Below are positions 33,607 through 41,768 of a stretch of 51,036 nt of DNA, piece by piece. Source of the stretch: Oxalobacteraceae bacterium (GTDB taxonomy: Bacteria > Pseudomonadota > Gammaproteobacteria > Burkholderiales > Burkholderiaceae_D). How positions within the stretch are numbered: position 1 is the first letter of the stretch; each line of letters opens with the position of its first letter. The position numbers were made by a program, and so were the translations under genes. The DNA lies in NCBI GenBank assembly GCA_027490255.1, contig JAIXYM010000109.1:1-51036 (forward strand), written 5' to 3'. The notes under the pieces are model-generated. The model ran no database searches, was not told the origin of the DNA, and was given only the letters and a program-made list of their open reading frames with translations.

Positions 33607-33975
33607 ATGCCGCAACTTTACCGCGCACGTAAAGCGCAGCACGCAAGACTGGCGCGGATAATCGTGTTCGTCGGCCTCTTGGTCGGAGGGGCAGTAAACG
33701 CGACCATTACGGACGGGGACAATCCATTTGAATTGTTTGACTCTGCGCGCAACTTTACCGTCACATCCAAGGTCACTTGGATACCAGTGGACAATATCCA
33801 GGCGACTTGCAATCGCGAGGCCAAGATACGCGGGTACGCCGCGTATGATTACGAGGTGAAAGCCTGCTCATTTTATGAAAATGACGTCTGCATCGTGTTC
33901 ACTCAAAAAAAGCTGAACATGCATACGTTGGGCCACGAGGTGCGTCACTGTTTCCAGGCGAACTGGCACGAGTAA
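33607..33975 (+). CDS. Small secreted protein with HExxH metal-binding motif
   Basis: A signal peptide or anchor (about residues 16-31) precedes a short domain of about 90 residues with four Cys (68, 87, 95, 115) and GHEVRHCFQANWH near the end. H110-E111-x-x-H114 is a zincin-type HExxH motif, with a further His at 121, so it may be a small metal-binding or peptidase-like domain. No known family is recognised and the protein is short for a protease. ATG 33607 follows GGGAG. The 110-bp inverted repeat element lies just upstream and could regulate it. Confidence 0.7.
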   Translation: MPQLYRARKAQHARLARIIVFVGLLVGGAVNATITDGDNPFELFDSARNFTVTSKVTWIPVDNIQATCNREAKIRGYAAYDYEVKACSFYENDVCIVFTQKKLNMHTLGHEVRHCFQANWHE

Positions 33976-34147
33976 GCCCATAGAGACGCTTGTCTGGTCA
34001 TAGCGATTGCGGTGTTTGCATCCTTTGCGGAGCGCCGGCACGTCGCATAAACTTTCTTCTAAACCCTCGACATCGTCTGTCGCAGCCCATATGCGCTGGG
34101 TGGTTGTCAAACTCGGACTTGCCCAGCGCCCCCTGAGAATCCTGTGA

Positions 34148-34564
34148 TCAGTTTTCCTGATTCAGCCGCTTTACCCAATCCTCAATCGCATCAGCGACAT
34201 TTTTCGATTCACAGAACTCGGGTATCTTGTCTACCGCCGTGACGAGCAAACTACGAATGAACTGCATGTCTTTGTCTGAGTAGCAGTAACCGATTTGCTG
34301 ATCGGCGGCTTTCAGCATCGCGTCATGCTTGCGCTTGCCGTCCTTGGCTTGCGTCAGAAATTCAGCCGAGCATTTCTTCTCGTACTTTCCAGCGACCAGC
34401 GAGCCCATGTAGGTCGTGATGAGCAAAGCACTATCATCGTAAGTTTGGAATTTGCACTGCGCGTAATTCGGGTTGGACGAATCAGGCGAGATTTCGAAAA
34501 TGTTTTGTGCGCTGGCGGCTTGCATGGTGAGCAGTAGGACTACGCCGAAAATCAATCGCTTCAT
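34148..34564 (-). CDS. Small secreted protein, unknown
   Basis: A 138-residue protein with a signal peptide (MKRLIFGVVLLLTMQAASAQ) and a helical, Lys-rich mature part with four Cys. ATG at 34564 has GAGG upstream. I do not recognise a family. The gap towards the previous gene contains GCGCTGGG (34093-34100) and its complement CCCAGCGC (34122-34129), an 8-bp hairpin with a 21-base loop and no T run, which may be a weak bidirectional terminator. Confidence 0.7.
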   Translation of the reverse strand: MKRLIFGVVLLLTMQAASAQNIFEISPDSSNPNYAQCKFQTYDDSALLITTYMGSLVAGKYEKKCSAEFLTQAKDGKRKHDAMLKAADQQIGYCYSDKDMQFIRSLLVTAVDKIPEFCESKNVADAIEDWVKRLNQEN

Positions 34565-34686
34565 GGGTTCTGCCTCGGATAAGTTATTGTGTTTATAATT
34601 TGTTGATATTGCGGGGTTGTTTTAATTTTCCGCAGAATGTCACTTTAACCCGATTGGGCCGCTTGTGGGTGGTGCGCGAAATCAGT

Positions 34687-36057
34687 TCATGGGCTTGAAT
34701 TGCTGAAGCCTGCCAGCATCAGACCGTACAGATTCGCCTGACCTACCTGTCCACCTTTGAGCAGTACTTCCTTGTCGTGTATCAGCGGGTCATCGGACAC
34801 CAGCGTGCAGACATGGGCATTTTGTCCGAAGTGACTGGCTTTGATTTCCAACGCGCTGGCGCGTATGTCGCGCATGGTGAAGCTGGATGAGTCCCCCCCC
34901 GCAACCACCAGTCTTTGCAAGCCGGCCTGTGCGAATGCCACGCGCGCCAGTCGCGCGAACAGAGAGCCGATACGCTGCGCCATCGCCGATGCGCTCAAAG
35001 CTTGAGCCGACGCTGCTGAAACCAGAGCATCATCAGGGCCCTCTGCGGTGAACACGACCACGCTGGTGCCGGATTTCAGTGCATCGAGCATGCGATTTTC
35101 TAGCGCCTCCAGCGCGTCAGTATCTTGATCCGTCAGCAAGCTCAGATCCGCACGCATCGTCAGAAAGCCAGCCTCTCGCGCCCACGCGATCTGATCTGCC
35201 GACAAGGAAGAACAACTACCGGAGAGCACCAACAGCCGGTCAACTGCATCTAGTTTGTGAGTCGGCTGGCTTGATTTCAGTCGTCCGGACTGGCGCAACC
35301 ATGCGCCAAGTCCATGAGCAAAACCCTGCGCAGCCATCGCGCACACTTGACGTTGTTGCGAGACATGCCACAAGCTGGCAGCCGCTGTCATCACTTGCTT
35401 TAGCGTGTAACCATCGAACACCACACTGTCGTGCGCGATGAGCTCCGTCGCAAGTACGTCGGGTGTTTTTTCGAAATGATCCAGCGAGCGCAAATCCACC
35501 GCATAGGACGGAGTGAAACCTTGCTGCGTGAGCACCAAAGATAAATCCGATTCATTCATCGGCGTCACCGGATGACGCGACATCACCGGATGACGATCGA
35601 GTCGATAAACCGCTGTGCCTGCGCGTGCATAGTGATGACCAAACAGGGTGTAACGGCCGAACTCCGGCGTGGCTGCGAGCACGGGTATCAGGCTACCCGG
35701 CCAGCACGTTTGCATCAGTTGTATCGCATAGCCCAAACTGCCGGTATGGGGCGATGAGTCAAAGGTAGAGCAGCATTTGTATTGCACCAGCGGCACCTTA
35801 AGTTGCCGGAATTTTTCCAGCACTGGCGTCAGTTCGGCACGCATACCATCAGGATCCAGCGAGCGCGCTGTGCCTGCCACGCCGACCACGTCGTAGTTTT
35901 GGGCGGCGTGTTCAAGACCATCCGCGCCGGGGTCAGAAAAAAACAAAACCGTTTTCAGTCCATGTCGCGCATATTGGGCAGCATTGTCTGAGGCACCGGT
36001 AAAATCGTCGCCGTAGAACAGGACTTTGGCCCGCAAGGGATCCGTCGCGTCATTCAT
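34687..36057 (-). CDS. Four-carbon acid sugar kinase family protein (DUF1537, OiaK/OtnK-like)
   Basis: A 456-residue kinase of the DUF1537 family: the N-terminal domain has GDDFTGASDNAAQYARHGLK, the substrate-binding signature, and the C-terminal domain has the nucleotide-binding VVAGGDSSSFTMRD. Members phosphorylate four-carbon sugar acids (OtnK) or 3-oxo-isoapionate (OiaK). Here it is the last gene of a minus-strand unit after an SDR and a RuBisCO-like protein, the pairing seen for OiaK. ATG 36057 is close to the upstream gene end (38 bp). The substrate is likely a 3-oxo sugar acid; this is inferred from family and context. Confidence 0.85.
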   Translation of the reverse strand: MNDATDPLRAKVLFYGDDFTGASDNAAQYARHGLKTVLFFSDPGADGLEHAAQNYDVVGVAGTARSLDPDGMRAELTPVLEKFRQLKVPLVQYKCCSTFDSSPHTGSLGYAIQLMQTCWPGSLIPVLAATPEFGRYTLFGHHYARAGTAVYRLDRHPVMSRHPVTPMNESDLSLVLTQQGFTPSYAVDLRSLDHFEKTPDVLATELIAHDSVVFDGYTLKQVMTAAASLWHVSQQRQVCAMAAQGFAHGLGAWLRQSGRLKSSQPTHKLDAVDRLLVLSGSCSSLSADQIAWAREAGFLTMRADLSLLTDQDTDALEALENRMLDALKSGTSVVVFTAEGPDDALVSAASAQALSASAMAQRIGSLFARLARVAFAQAGLQRLVVAGGDSSSFTMRDIRASALEIKASHFGQNAHVCTLVSDDPLIHDKEVLLKGGQVGQANLYGLMLAGFSNSSP

Positions 36058-36095
36058 GATTTCACGGTCTCATGAGCGCGAAAATTCAACAGCGA

Positions 36096-37322
36096 TCACT
36101 TGAATTTTTCCAGTGCTTCACGTAATTCGCGATGCGTTTTCGCTGCGACATCTAGCGGCAGCCCCTCGATGGCCGCTGACCACGACTGACGCAGTGCGCT
36201 TACACCCGCAGCAATGCCACCGGGGTGTGCAAACAGTCCACCACCGGCAAGAAAAATCAGATCAGTCGATTGCAGCCGTTCCCACGTAGGCGCTGCCTGC
36301 CTGACGGTCTGGCCCGAGGAGAACACCGGCATGATCGTGCAGGGTTTGTCAGCAAACATCGGTGTCATGCAAGCACGCGCCGAAGTGATCACACTGTCGT
36401 CGTCTTCTTGGAACTTATTGGCGATGCCATTGACATGCATATGATCCACGCCAGCCAAGCGCCACAGCTTTTGCCATGCCGTGTAAGACCAGCCTGCTTG
36501 CACATAGCCCCAACCGTTACGATGCGCATGAATCGGTAATTGCGCATGACGGCGAAAGGCATTGAAGCCCGCCATACCAACAGAATTCAGACTCAGCATC
36601 ACGGCTGTGCCACCGAGTTGCTGCACTAGGTCATGGCGACGTTTCATCTCATCGATTTCACCGGTGAGGTTGAACGCATACATCACTTTTTTACCCGATC
36701 GCTCAGCGTGGCGGTTGATCACGGCCATCGAAAGTGTGACGCGTTCATCAAAAGGGCAGGCTGGTCCATCTGCCTGCAGTTCATCATCTTTGATGAAGTC
36801 AACCCCAGCCTCGCACAGCTGCGCCACGATATCTGCGGTGTCCTGCGGACTCAGCCCGACCGAGGGTTTAATGATGGTGCCTATCAGTGGTCTGTGTTGC
36901 ACTCCAGTCAGCGCGCGCGTGCCCGCGATGCCAAACGCCGGGCCCGGATACGCTTGCGCGAACGCGGGCGGCAGCGTCATATCCATCAGCCGCAGCGACC
37001 GTACAGGTTTGAGTTCATACAGATTACCGGCGATCGTGGCCATCAGGTTGGGTAGTGATGGTCCGAGATTTTCCAGCGGCCACGACAGCTTGAGCTCATA
37101 GCATTTGGCGTCGCTACGACTTGCCTGATCCAGCGCAGTGATTTCATAGCGTGCAGCGGCACGCGCCTTGAGTGCTTCATCTTCACCGGGAATGGCAACG
37201 AAAGTTCCCGAGGATTGCTCGCCCGCGATCAGTGCCGCTGTTTGTTCCGGATCATCTGCGGTTTCGAGATGGTAGACGGCTTCAATACGCGCACTCATAT
37301 TCATATTCATACTCGCACTCAC
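36096..37322 (-). CDS. RuBisCO-like protein (OiaX/OiaT-type candidate)
   Basis: A 408-residue RuBisCO large-subunit homologue. Most catalytic residues are kept: Lys152 in GTIIKPSVGLS (RuBisCO K175), the carbamylation Lys178 with Asp180/Glu181 in FIKDDE (K201, D203, E204), His296 in DHMHVNG (H327), Lys303 in ANKFQED (loop-6 K334), the GGG of LAGGGLFAHPGG, Glu35/Thr40 and Asn100. The Trp66 equivalent is Phe41. Such proteins act on 3-oxo-isoapionate 4-phosphate as decarboxylase (OiaX) or transcarboxylase/hydrolase (OiaT). GTG 37322 is preceded by GAGAG; ATG codons at 37310, 37304 and 37298 are alternatives. It is flanked by an SDR and a DUF1537 kinase. Confidence 0.88.
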   Translation of the reverse strand: MSASMNMNMSARIEAVYHLETADDPEQTAALIAGEQSSGTFVAIPGEDEALKARAAARYEITALDQASRSDAKCYELKLSWPLENLGPSLPNLMATIAGNLYELKPVRSLRLMDMTLPPAFAQAYPGPAFGIAGTRALTGVQHRPLIGTIIKPSVGLSPQDTADIVAQLCEAGVDFIKDDELQADGPACPFDERVTLSMAVINRHAERSGKKVMYAFNLTGEIDEMKRRHDLVQQLGGTAVMLSLNSVGMAGFNAFRRHAQLPIHAHRNGWGYVQAGWSYTAWQKLWRLAGVDHMHVNGIANKFQEDDDSVITSARACMTPMFADKPCTIMPVFSSGQTVRQAAPTWERLQSTDLIFLAGGGLFAHPGGIAAGVSALRQSWSAAIEGLPLDVAAKTHRELREALEKFK

Positions 37323-37331
37323 ACTTATCTC

Positions 37332-38108
37332 TCAGAGGCCACGCGCGCCACTGGATAAAAATCCACCATCGACTGGCATGGCAATACCGGTAATGTAGGC
37401 AGCATCTTCGGAAGCGAGAAATTGCACCGCAGCGCCGACCTCGGATACCGTGCCGTAGCGATTCATCGGAATCGCTTTCGAATACTCGGTGCGAAATTGC
37501 GCGGTATGCAGCAGCTGCGTCATCGGCGTGTCTACCGGCCCTGGTGCAACCGCATTGGCGGTGATGCCATGTTCGGCGAGCTCAACGGCCATTTGCCTTG
37601 TCAACGCAATGACGGCGCCTTTGGAGGTACCGTAGGCAGTGCGACCCGTACCCACCGCGCGCATGCCGGCTACCGAGGCGATATTGATGATACGCCCCCA
37701 TTGATGCCGCATCATCAGACGAGCAGCGTGCTGACTGCAAAGCAGCGTACCGTTGACGTTGATATTCATGGTGCGTTCAAATTCTTCGAGCGGAAAGTCG
37801 ATAAAGGGAAAGACTTTGGCAACGCCTGCGCAATTGACCAGAATGTCGCAGCGGCCATGCTCGTTCGCAATCGAATCAAAAGCGGTGGCGATTGCGCTGG
37901 GATTGCCCACATCAATCGCAATTGCTGCGACAGATAGCTGCTGCGATTGCAGCTGTGCGACCATGGCGGCGCTAGCTGCTTCGTCGCGATCGGCAATCAC
38001 CACGTGATGACCGATGCGCGCCAATCGCTCGACAACTTCAGCACCGATACCCATGGCGCCACCCGTCACGACAGCCACGCGCGCAGTAGATCTGACTTCC
38101 TGATTCAC
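37332..38108 (-). CDS. Short-chain dehydrogenase/reductase of the RuBisCO-like protein operon
   Basis: A 258-residue SDR with TGGAMGIG, VNCAGVA, NIASVAG (Ser) and YGTSK (Tyr-xxx-Lys). It is the first gene of a unit with the RuBisCO-like protein (9 bp further) and the DUF1537 kinase, so it may form the 3-oxo acid that the kinase then phosphorylates. GTG 38108 follows GGGGGAAAGA, a strong ribosome-binding site. The known D-apionate route uses a different oxidoisomerase at this step, so this gene marks a variant or another substrate. NAD or NADP preference is not certain. Confidence 0.88.
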   Translation of the reverse strand: MNQEVRSTARVAVVTGGAMGIGAEVVERLARIGHHVVIADRDEAASAAMVAQLQSQQLSVAAIAIDVGNPSAIATAFDSIANEHGRCDILVNCAGVAKVFPFIDFPLEEFERTMNINVNGTLLCSQHAARLMMRHQWGRIINIASVAGMRAVGTGRTAYGTSKGAVIALTRQMAVELAEHGITANAVAPGPVDTPMTQLLHTAQFRTEYSKAIPMNRYGTVSEVGAAVQFLASEDAAYITGIAMPVDGGFLSSGARGL

Positions 38109-38375
38109 TCTTTCCCCCGATACTGCATTTTTCTATAGATCACATCCGCGACGGGCATCCCGTGGTCGAGATCATTGATTTTGTGATGTTGATTCGGTCG
38201 CTTGGCGCGCCATTTCGGACGCAAAGATATCATACTGAACACGCTTGCCGGCCGTCGGACCGCCTGTCTTGATCTTGTCAGGTCGGTACCCTTGGCCTGC
38301 GGCTCCAGACGCGCGCTGCAATGCGACATTCGGTTTTGCGTATCATGCAGTCTGACCATAATAAGGAGAGCGACC

Positions 38376-39149
38376 ATGCGCGCCATATGTTTGCTGATGG
38401 GTTTGTTTACGGCTGCGGCCTCTGCTGCGGATACCGTCAAGACCTTCCGAGATTGCCCGACTTGTCCCGAGATGGTTGTGATCCCCGCAGGTAGCTTCGT
38501 AATGGGCACACCGGACACCACACGATCGTCACCGAACGACAGTGGTAATGACAAGGAAAAGCCCGCACGAACCCTTCAAATGAAATCCTTCAGTCTCGGC
38601 AAGTACGAAGTGAACCAGGCTGAGTGGGTCGCCATCATGGGTGACAATCCGAGTGAGAATGAAGGTAAAAATTTCCCCGTTGATCATGTGAGCTGGGAGA
38701 TGGCACAGACTTTTGTGGAAAAATTGAGCAAACTCACCGGCAAGAAATATCGATTGCCCAGCGAGGCAGAGTGGGAATATGCTGCGCGCGCCGGCACGTC
38801 AAAGGAATACTACGATAGCGACGATATGGCTTCACTCGATGCCTACGCTTGGTTCAATGCGAATGCAAACAAGGAAGTGCATGCGGTTGGCCAGAAAAAG
38901 CCTAATCGGTTTGGTTTGTACGACATGCATGGCAATGTATGGGAATGGACGCAAGACTGCTGGAACCCGAATTATCAGGGTGCACCCGAAACGCAGGTCG
39001 CATGGGAAGAGGGTAATTGCGAGTATCGGATTAATCGAGGTGGCTCTTGGTCTAATGTCGCACGAATGCTGAGGTCCGCTTTCCGTTCGCGTTTTGCGGC
39101 CACGCTTAAAAGTCCTTATTTCGGACTGCGGGTGGCCAGATCGGACTAA
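38376..39149 (+). CDS. Secreted SUMF1/FGE-domain protein lacking the catalytic cysteines
   Basis: A signal peptide (MRAICLLMGLFTAAASA) precedes a sulfatase-modifying-factor (FGE-sulfatase) domain: MVVIPAGSFVMGTP, VNQAEWVAIMGDNPS, YRLPSEAEWEYAARAGT, RFGLYDMHGNVWEW and RINRGGSWSN, ending FGLRVARS. True formylglycine-generating enzymes have two redox Cys just after RGGSW; here the residues are Ser, Asn, Val and so on, so it is not expected to make formylglycine. Many such secreted paralogues bind ligands or proteins. ATG 38376 follows AAGGAG. It is divergent from the SDR operon, and a terminator follows. Confidence 0.9.
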   Translation: MRAICLLMGLFTAAASAADTVKTFRDCPTCPEMVVIPAGSFVMGTPDTTRSSPNDSGNDKEKPARTLQMKSFSLGKYEVNQAEWVAIMGDNPSENEGKNFPVDHVSWEMAQTFVEKLSKLTGKKYRLPSEAEWEYAARAGTSKEYYDSDDMASLDAYAWFNANANKEVHAVGQKKPNRFGLYDMHGNVWEWTQDCWNPNYQGAPETQVAWEEGNCEYRINRGGSWSNVARMLRSAFRSRFAATLKSPYFGLRVARSD

Positions 39150-39177
39150 TTACCTCTGCTGGCAAAGAGAGATGCAT

Positions 39178-39217
39178 GGAGAGTTATTTTATGGATAACT
39201 TTCCATTTTTGTTTTTA
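39178..39217 (+). terminator. Intrinsic terminator after SUMF1-domain gene
   Basis: GGAGAGTTAT (39178-39187) pairs with ATAACTTTCC (39195-39204) with one G-T wobble around a 7-base loop, followed by a T-rich tract. Confidence 0.85.
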
Positions 39218-39272
39218 TAGTTATCGTCTGTCTGTTGATATCATCTGCCCGATCACTCAATAAGTCTCGCTC

Positions 39273-40688
39273 ATGCTTTTCCCCACCGTTGAATTCGCAT
39301 TATTCTTTTTGCTGGCCTTCGCGCTCGCGTGGGGAACGGTACGACACCATGTAACGCACAAGCGCGTGCTGCTAGTGCTGAGCTATTTCTTCTACGGTTT
39401 CTGGGACTGGCATTTCCTGCCGCTGTTGTTCACGATATCTCTGTATGGCTGGATCGCGGCCAAAGGTATTGAGCGAGGCACGCACAAGCGCCGCTGGCTG
39501 ATCGGCGGCATCGTCGCCTGTCTGCTGACGCTGGGCTGGTACAAGTATCTGGGCTTCTTTCTTCAGAACTTTCTCAATCTCGCTAACGGCCTCGGTATTG
39601 AACTGCAGGTATCCGTCAGCTCGCCCATACTGCCGTTGGGTATTTCGTTCATGAGTTTCCACGCGATCTCGCTGATGATCGATGTGTGGCGCGGTAAACT
39701 CGAACGTGCGCCATCGCTTGAAGATGTACTTCTTTACGTGGCATTTTTTCCGCAACTGATTGCCGGTCCGATTCTACGTGCATCAACCTTCATGCCACAG
39801 TTGCAGAAGGCACCAGATCCTTCGCGTATCGAGACATCACGAGCGTTGTTGTTGATTGCCATAGGCCTGTTCAAGAAGGTAGTCATCGCTAATAGTCTCG
39901 CCACACTGATGGTTGACGATGTCTTCGCGAACCCGCAAAGCTTTAGTGCAAGTCAGGTGCTGCTGGGTGTTTACGGTTATGCCGCTCAGATTTACTGTGA
40001 TTTTTCCGGCTATACGGATATTGCGATCGGCTGCGCGCTATTGCTGGGCTATCGTTTTCCGGATAACTTCGATAATCCCTATCGCAGCGCATCACCGCAG
40101 GAATTCTGGCGGCGCTGGCACATATCCCTCTCGACCTGGTTGCGTGAATATCTGTTTATTCCACTCGGTGGCTCGCGTCAGGGCGAGTGGCTCAATGTGC
40201 GCAATCTGTTTATCACCATGCTGCTTGGTGGGCTATGGCACGGCGCTGCGTGGAATTTCGTAGTGTGGGGTTTTTGGCATGGGATGCTGCTAGCCATACA
40301 CCGCGTCTGGGACAATTACTGGTATGCGAGGGGTGATGATGGCTGGCGTGACACAGACCAGTGGCGTTATGCATCGCGCTTTTTGTTATTCCATGCAGTG
40401 TGTATTGGCTGGATTTTCTTCCGCGCCGCCGACCTTACTCAGGCCTTCGCGGTGATGCAACAACTCGTCGCTGGCAGCTGGCACTGGGATCTGGCGCCCG
40501 GCATGCTGCTCTGCGTGCTGATGGGTATCGGTATGCATTATCTGCCGTCGCGCGTCTTGTTGCGCGCGCAGCTCGTGGGCATGCGCATGCCTGCGGTGGT
40601 TTTGGGTGCCTTGTTTGCCATTTCGCTGACAGTAATTGAAGTACTTGGTCCCAGCGCGCCGGCACCTTTCATTTATTTTCAGTTTTGA
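39273..40688 (+). CDS. MBOAT-family O-acyltransferase (AlgI-like)
   Basis: A 471-residue polytopic membrane protein of the MBOAT family. Key motifs are PLGISFMSFHAIS, the FFPQLIAGPI loop, the catalytic-region FWRRWHISLSTWLREYLFIP and the His motif LWHGAAWNFVVWGFWHG. AlgI-type proteins pass acyl groups, usually acetyl, across the inner membrane to a partner that transfers them to exopolysaccharide, peptidoglycan or lipopolysaccharide. The next gene, overlapping by a few bases, encodes an SGNH-type partner, which completes an AlgI/AlgJ- or PatA/PatB-like pair. The start ATG 39273 has no strong Shine-Dalgarno site. Confidence 0.93.
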   Translation: MLFPTVEFALFFLLAFALAWGTVRHHVTHKRVLLVLSYFFYGFWDWHFLPLLFTISLYGWIAAKGIERGTHKRRWLIGGIVACLLTLGWYKYLGFFLQNFLNLANGLGIELQVSVSSPILPLGISFMSFHAISLMIDVWRGKLERAPSLEDVLLYVAFFPQLIAGPILRASTFMPQLQKAPDPSRIETSRALLLIAIGLFKKVVIANSLATLMVDDVFANPQSFSASQVLLGVYGYAAQIYCDFSGYTDIAIGCALLLGYRFPDNFDNPYRSASPQEFWRRWHISLSTWLREYLFIPLGGSRQGEWLNVRNLFITMLLGGLWHGAAWNFVVWGFWHGMLLAIHRVWDNYWYARGDDGWRDTDQWRYASRFLLFHAVCIGWIFFRAADLTQAFAVMQQLVAGSWHWDLAPGMLLCVLMGIGMHYLPSRVLLRAQLVGMRMPAVVLGALFAISLTVIEVLGPSAPAPFIYFQF

Positions 40689-40690
40689 TT

Positions 40691-41749
40691 ATGTTGCGTT
40701 CCACTTCAATCACCAATGTTATACGCGCGCTCGCATCCGCCTTGCTGGTGGCTTTATTGCTCGAAGCGACGGGTCTTACCGTTTGGGCAGAGCGCCTGGA
40801 AGTTGGCGTGTTGCGTAATATTGCTCAGCCTGTCACCCAGACGTGGCAGGGAATCGTGACCGGATTACACCTGGATGCGCCACGACGCGTAGCACTCGAT
40901 CTGCGTGACCGCTGGTCGACGACGCTGATGCCTGTCGCCGAGGTCGTCGCGACGACTGAAACTTCTGTGACCCTACCGGCGCAAACATCGTCGACGGCGT
41001 TGAAGACTGTCGCTGAATCTACCGAAGCAAAACCTAAATCTCCGGACAAGAAAAACAAAAATACGGCGCCTGCAAAAACTTCAGCCGAATCGAAGGTGGC
41101 GACACCCGTCGCGCCGCAATCGGCACAGGTGGCGCTGGTAGGTGATTCCATGATGGCGGTCGGACTTGCGCCGGTGTTACGTCGTAGTGTGGCGCGTGAA
41201 AGCAGCGCGCGTTTTGTGCGGGCCTATCGCTCTGGGACAGGGCTGGGTCGGCCGGACGTTTTTAACTGGCCTGCGCAGTACCCACAGCTCATTGGCGCTG
41301 CGCGGCCTGGTTTGGTGATTTGCGCTATTGGCGCCAATGATGCGCAAAATTTCCAGGTGAGTGGCAATGTGTATTACTTTGGTACGCCGGCGTGGAAACA
41401 GATGTATGCAGAAAGAGTGCGTGACTTCGCGAAACTGCTCACGCGTGATGGTGCGCGCGTACTGTGGATAGGCATGCCCGTCATGCGTGAGAGCGGCTTC
41501 TCCCGTCGCATGGCGTCGATCAATGTGCTGGTGAAAGAAGTGCTGGCGGAATTCCCTCAAATTACTTGGGTAGACCCCAATCTCTACATCGCCGGAAGCA
41601 GTGGTAGTTTCGAGCAGTATCGTCAAGATCAGCGCGGCAAGCTAGTGCGACTTCGAGCTGATGACGGCATCCATCTGAGTGAGGATGGCGCGGCCTATTT
41701 GCTGCCTGCGATTTCTAGCTGGATGCAGAAAGCAGCGCCCGGCATCTGA
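40691..41749 (+). CDS. SGNH-hydrolase (DUF459-like) periplasmic partner of MBOAT protein
   Basis: A 352-residue protein with an N-terminal anchor (about residues 10-30), a Thr/Lys/Ala-rich linker (about 95-145) and an SGNH hydrolase domain: VALVGDSMM (block I Ser), the block III-like GANDAQ and the C-terminal DGIHLS (Asp and His). DUF459 proteins are the usual partners of MBOAT acyltransferases. It probably takes the acyl group from the upstream MBOAT protein and transfers it to a cell-envelope glycan. ATG 40691 lies two bases after the MBOAT stop; a TTG six bases earlier would overlap it. Confidence 0.88.
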   Translation: MLRSTSITNVIRALASALLVALLLEATGLTVWAERLEVGVLRNIAQPVTQTWQGIVTGLHLDAPRRVALDLRDRWSTTLMPVAEVVATTETSVTLPAQTSSTALKTVAESTEAKPKSPDKKNKNTAPAKTSAESKVATPVAPQSAQVALVGDSMMAVGLAPVLRRSVARESSARFVRAYRSGTGLGRPDVFNWPAQYPQLIGAARPGLVICAIGANDAQNFQVSGNVYYFGTPAWKQMYAERVRDFAKLLTRDGARVLWIGMPVMRESGFSRRMASINVLVKEVLAEFPQITWVDPNLYIAGSSGSFEQYRQDQRGKLVRLRADDGIHLSEDGAAYLLPAISSWMQKAAPGI

Positions 41750-41768
41750 AGCAGTCATCAGACCCTAC

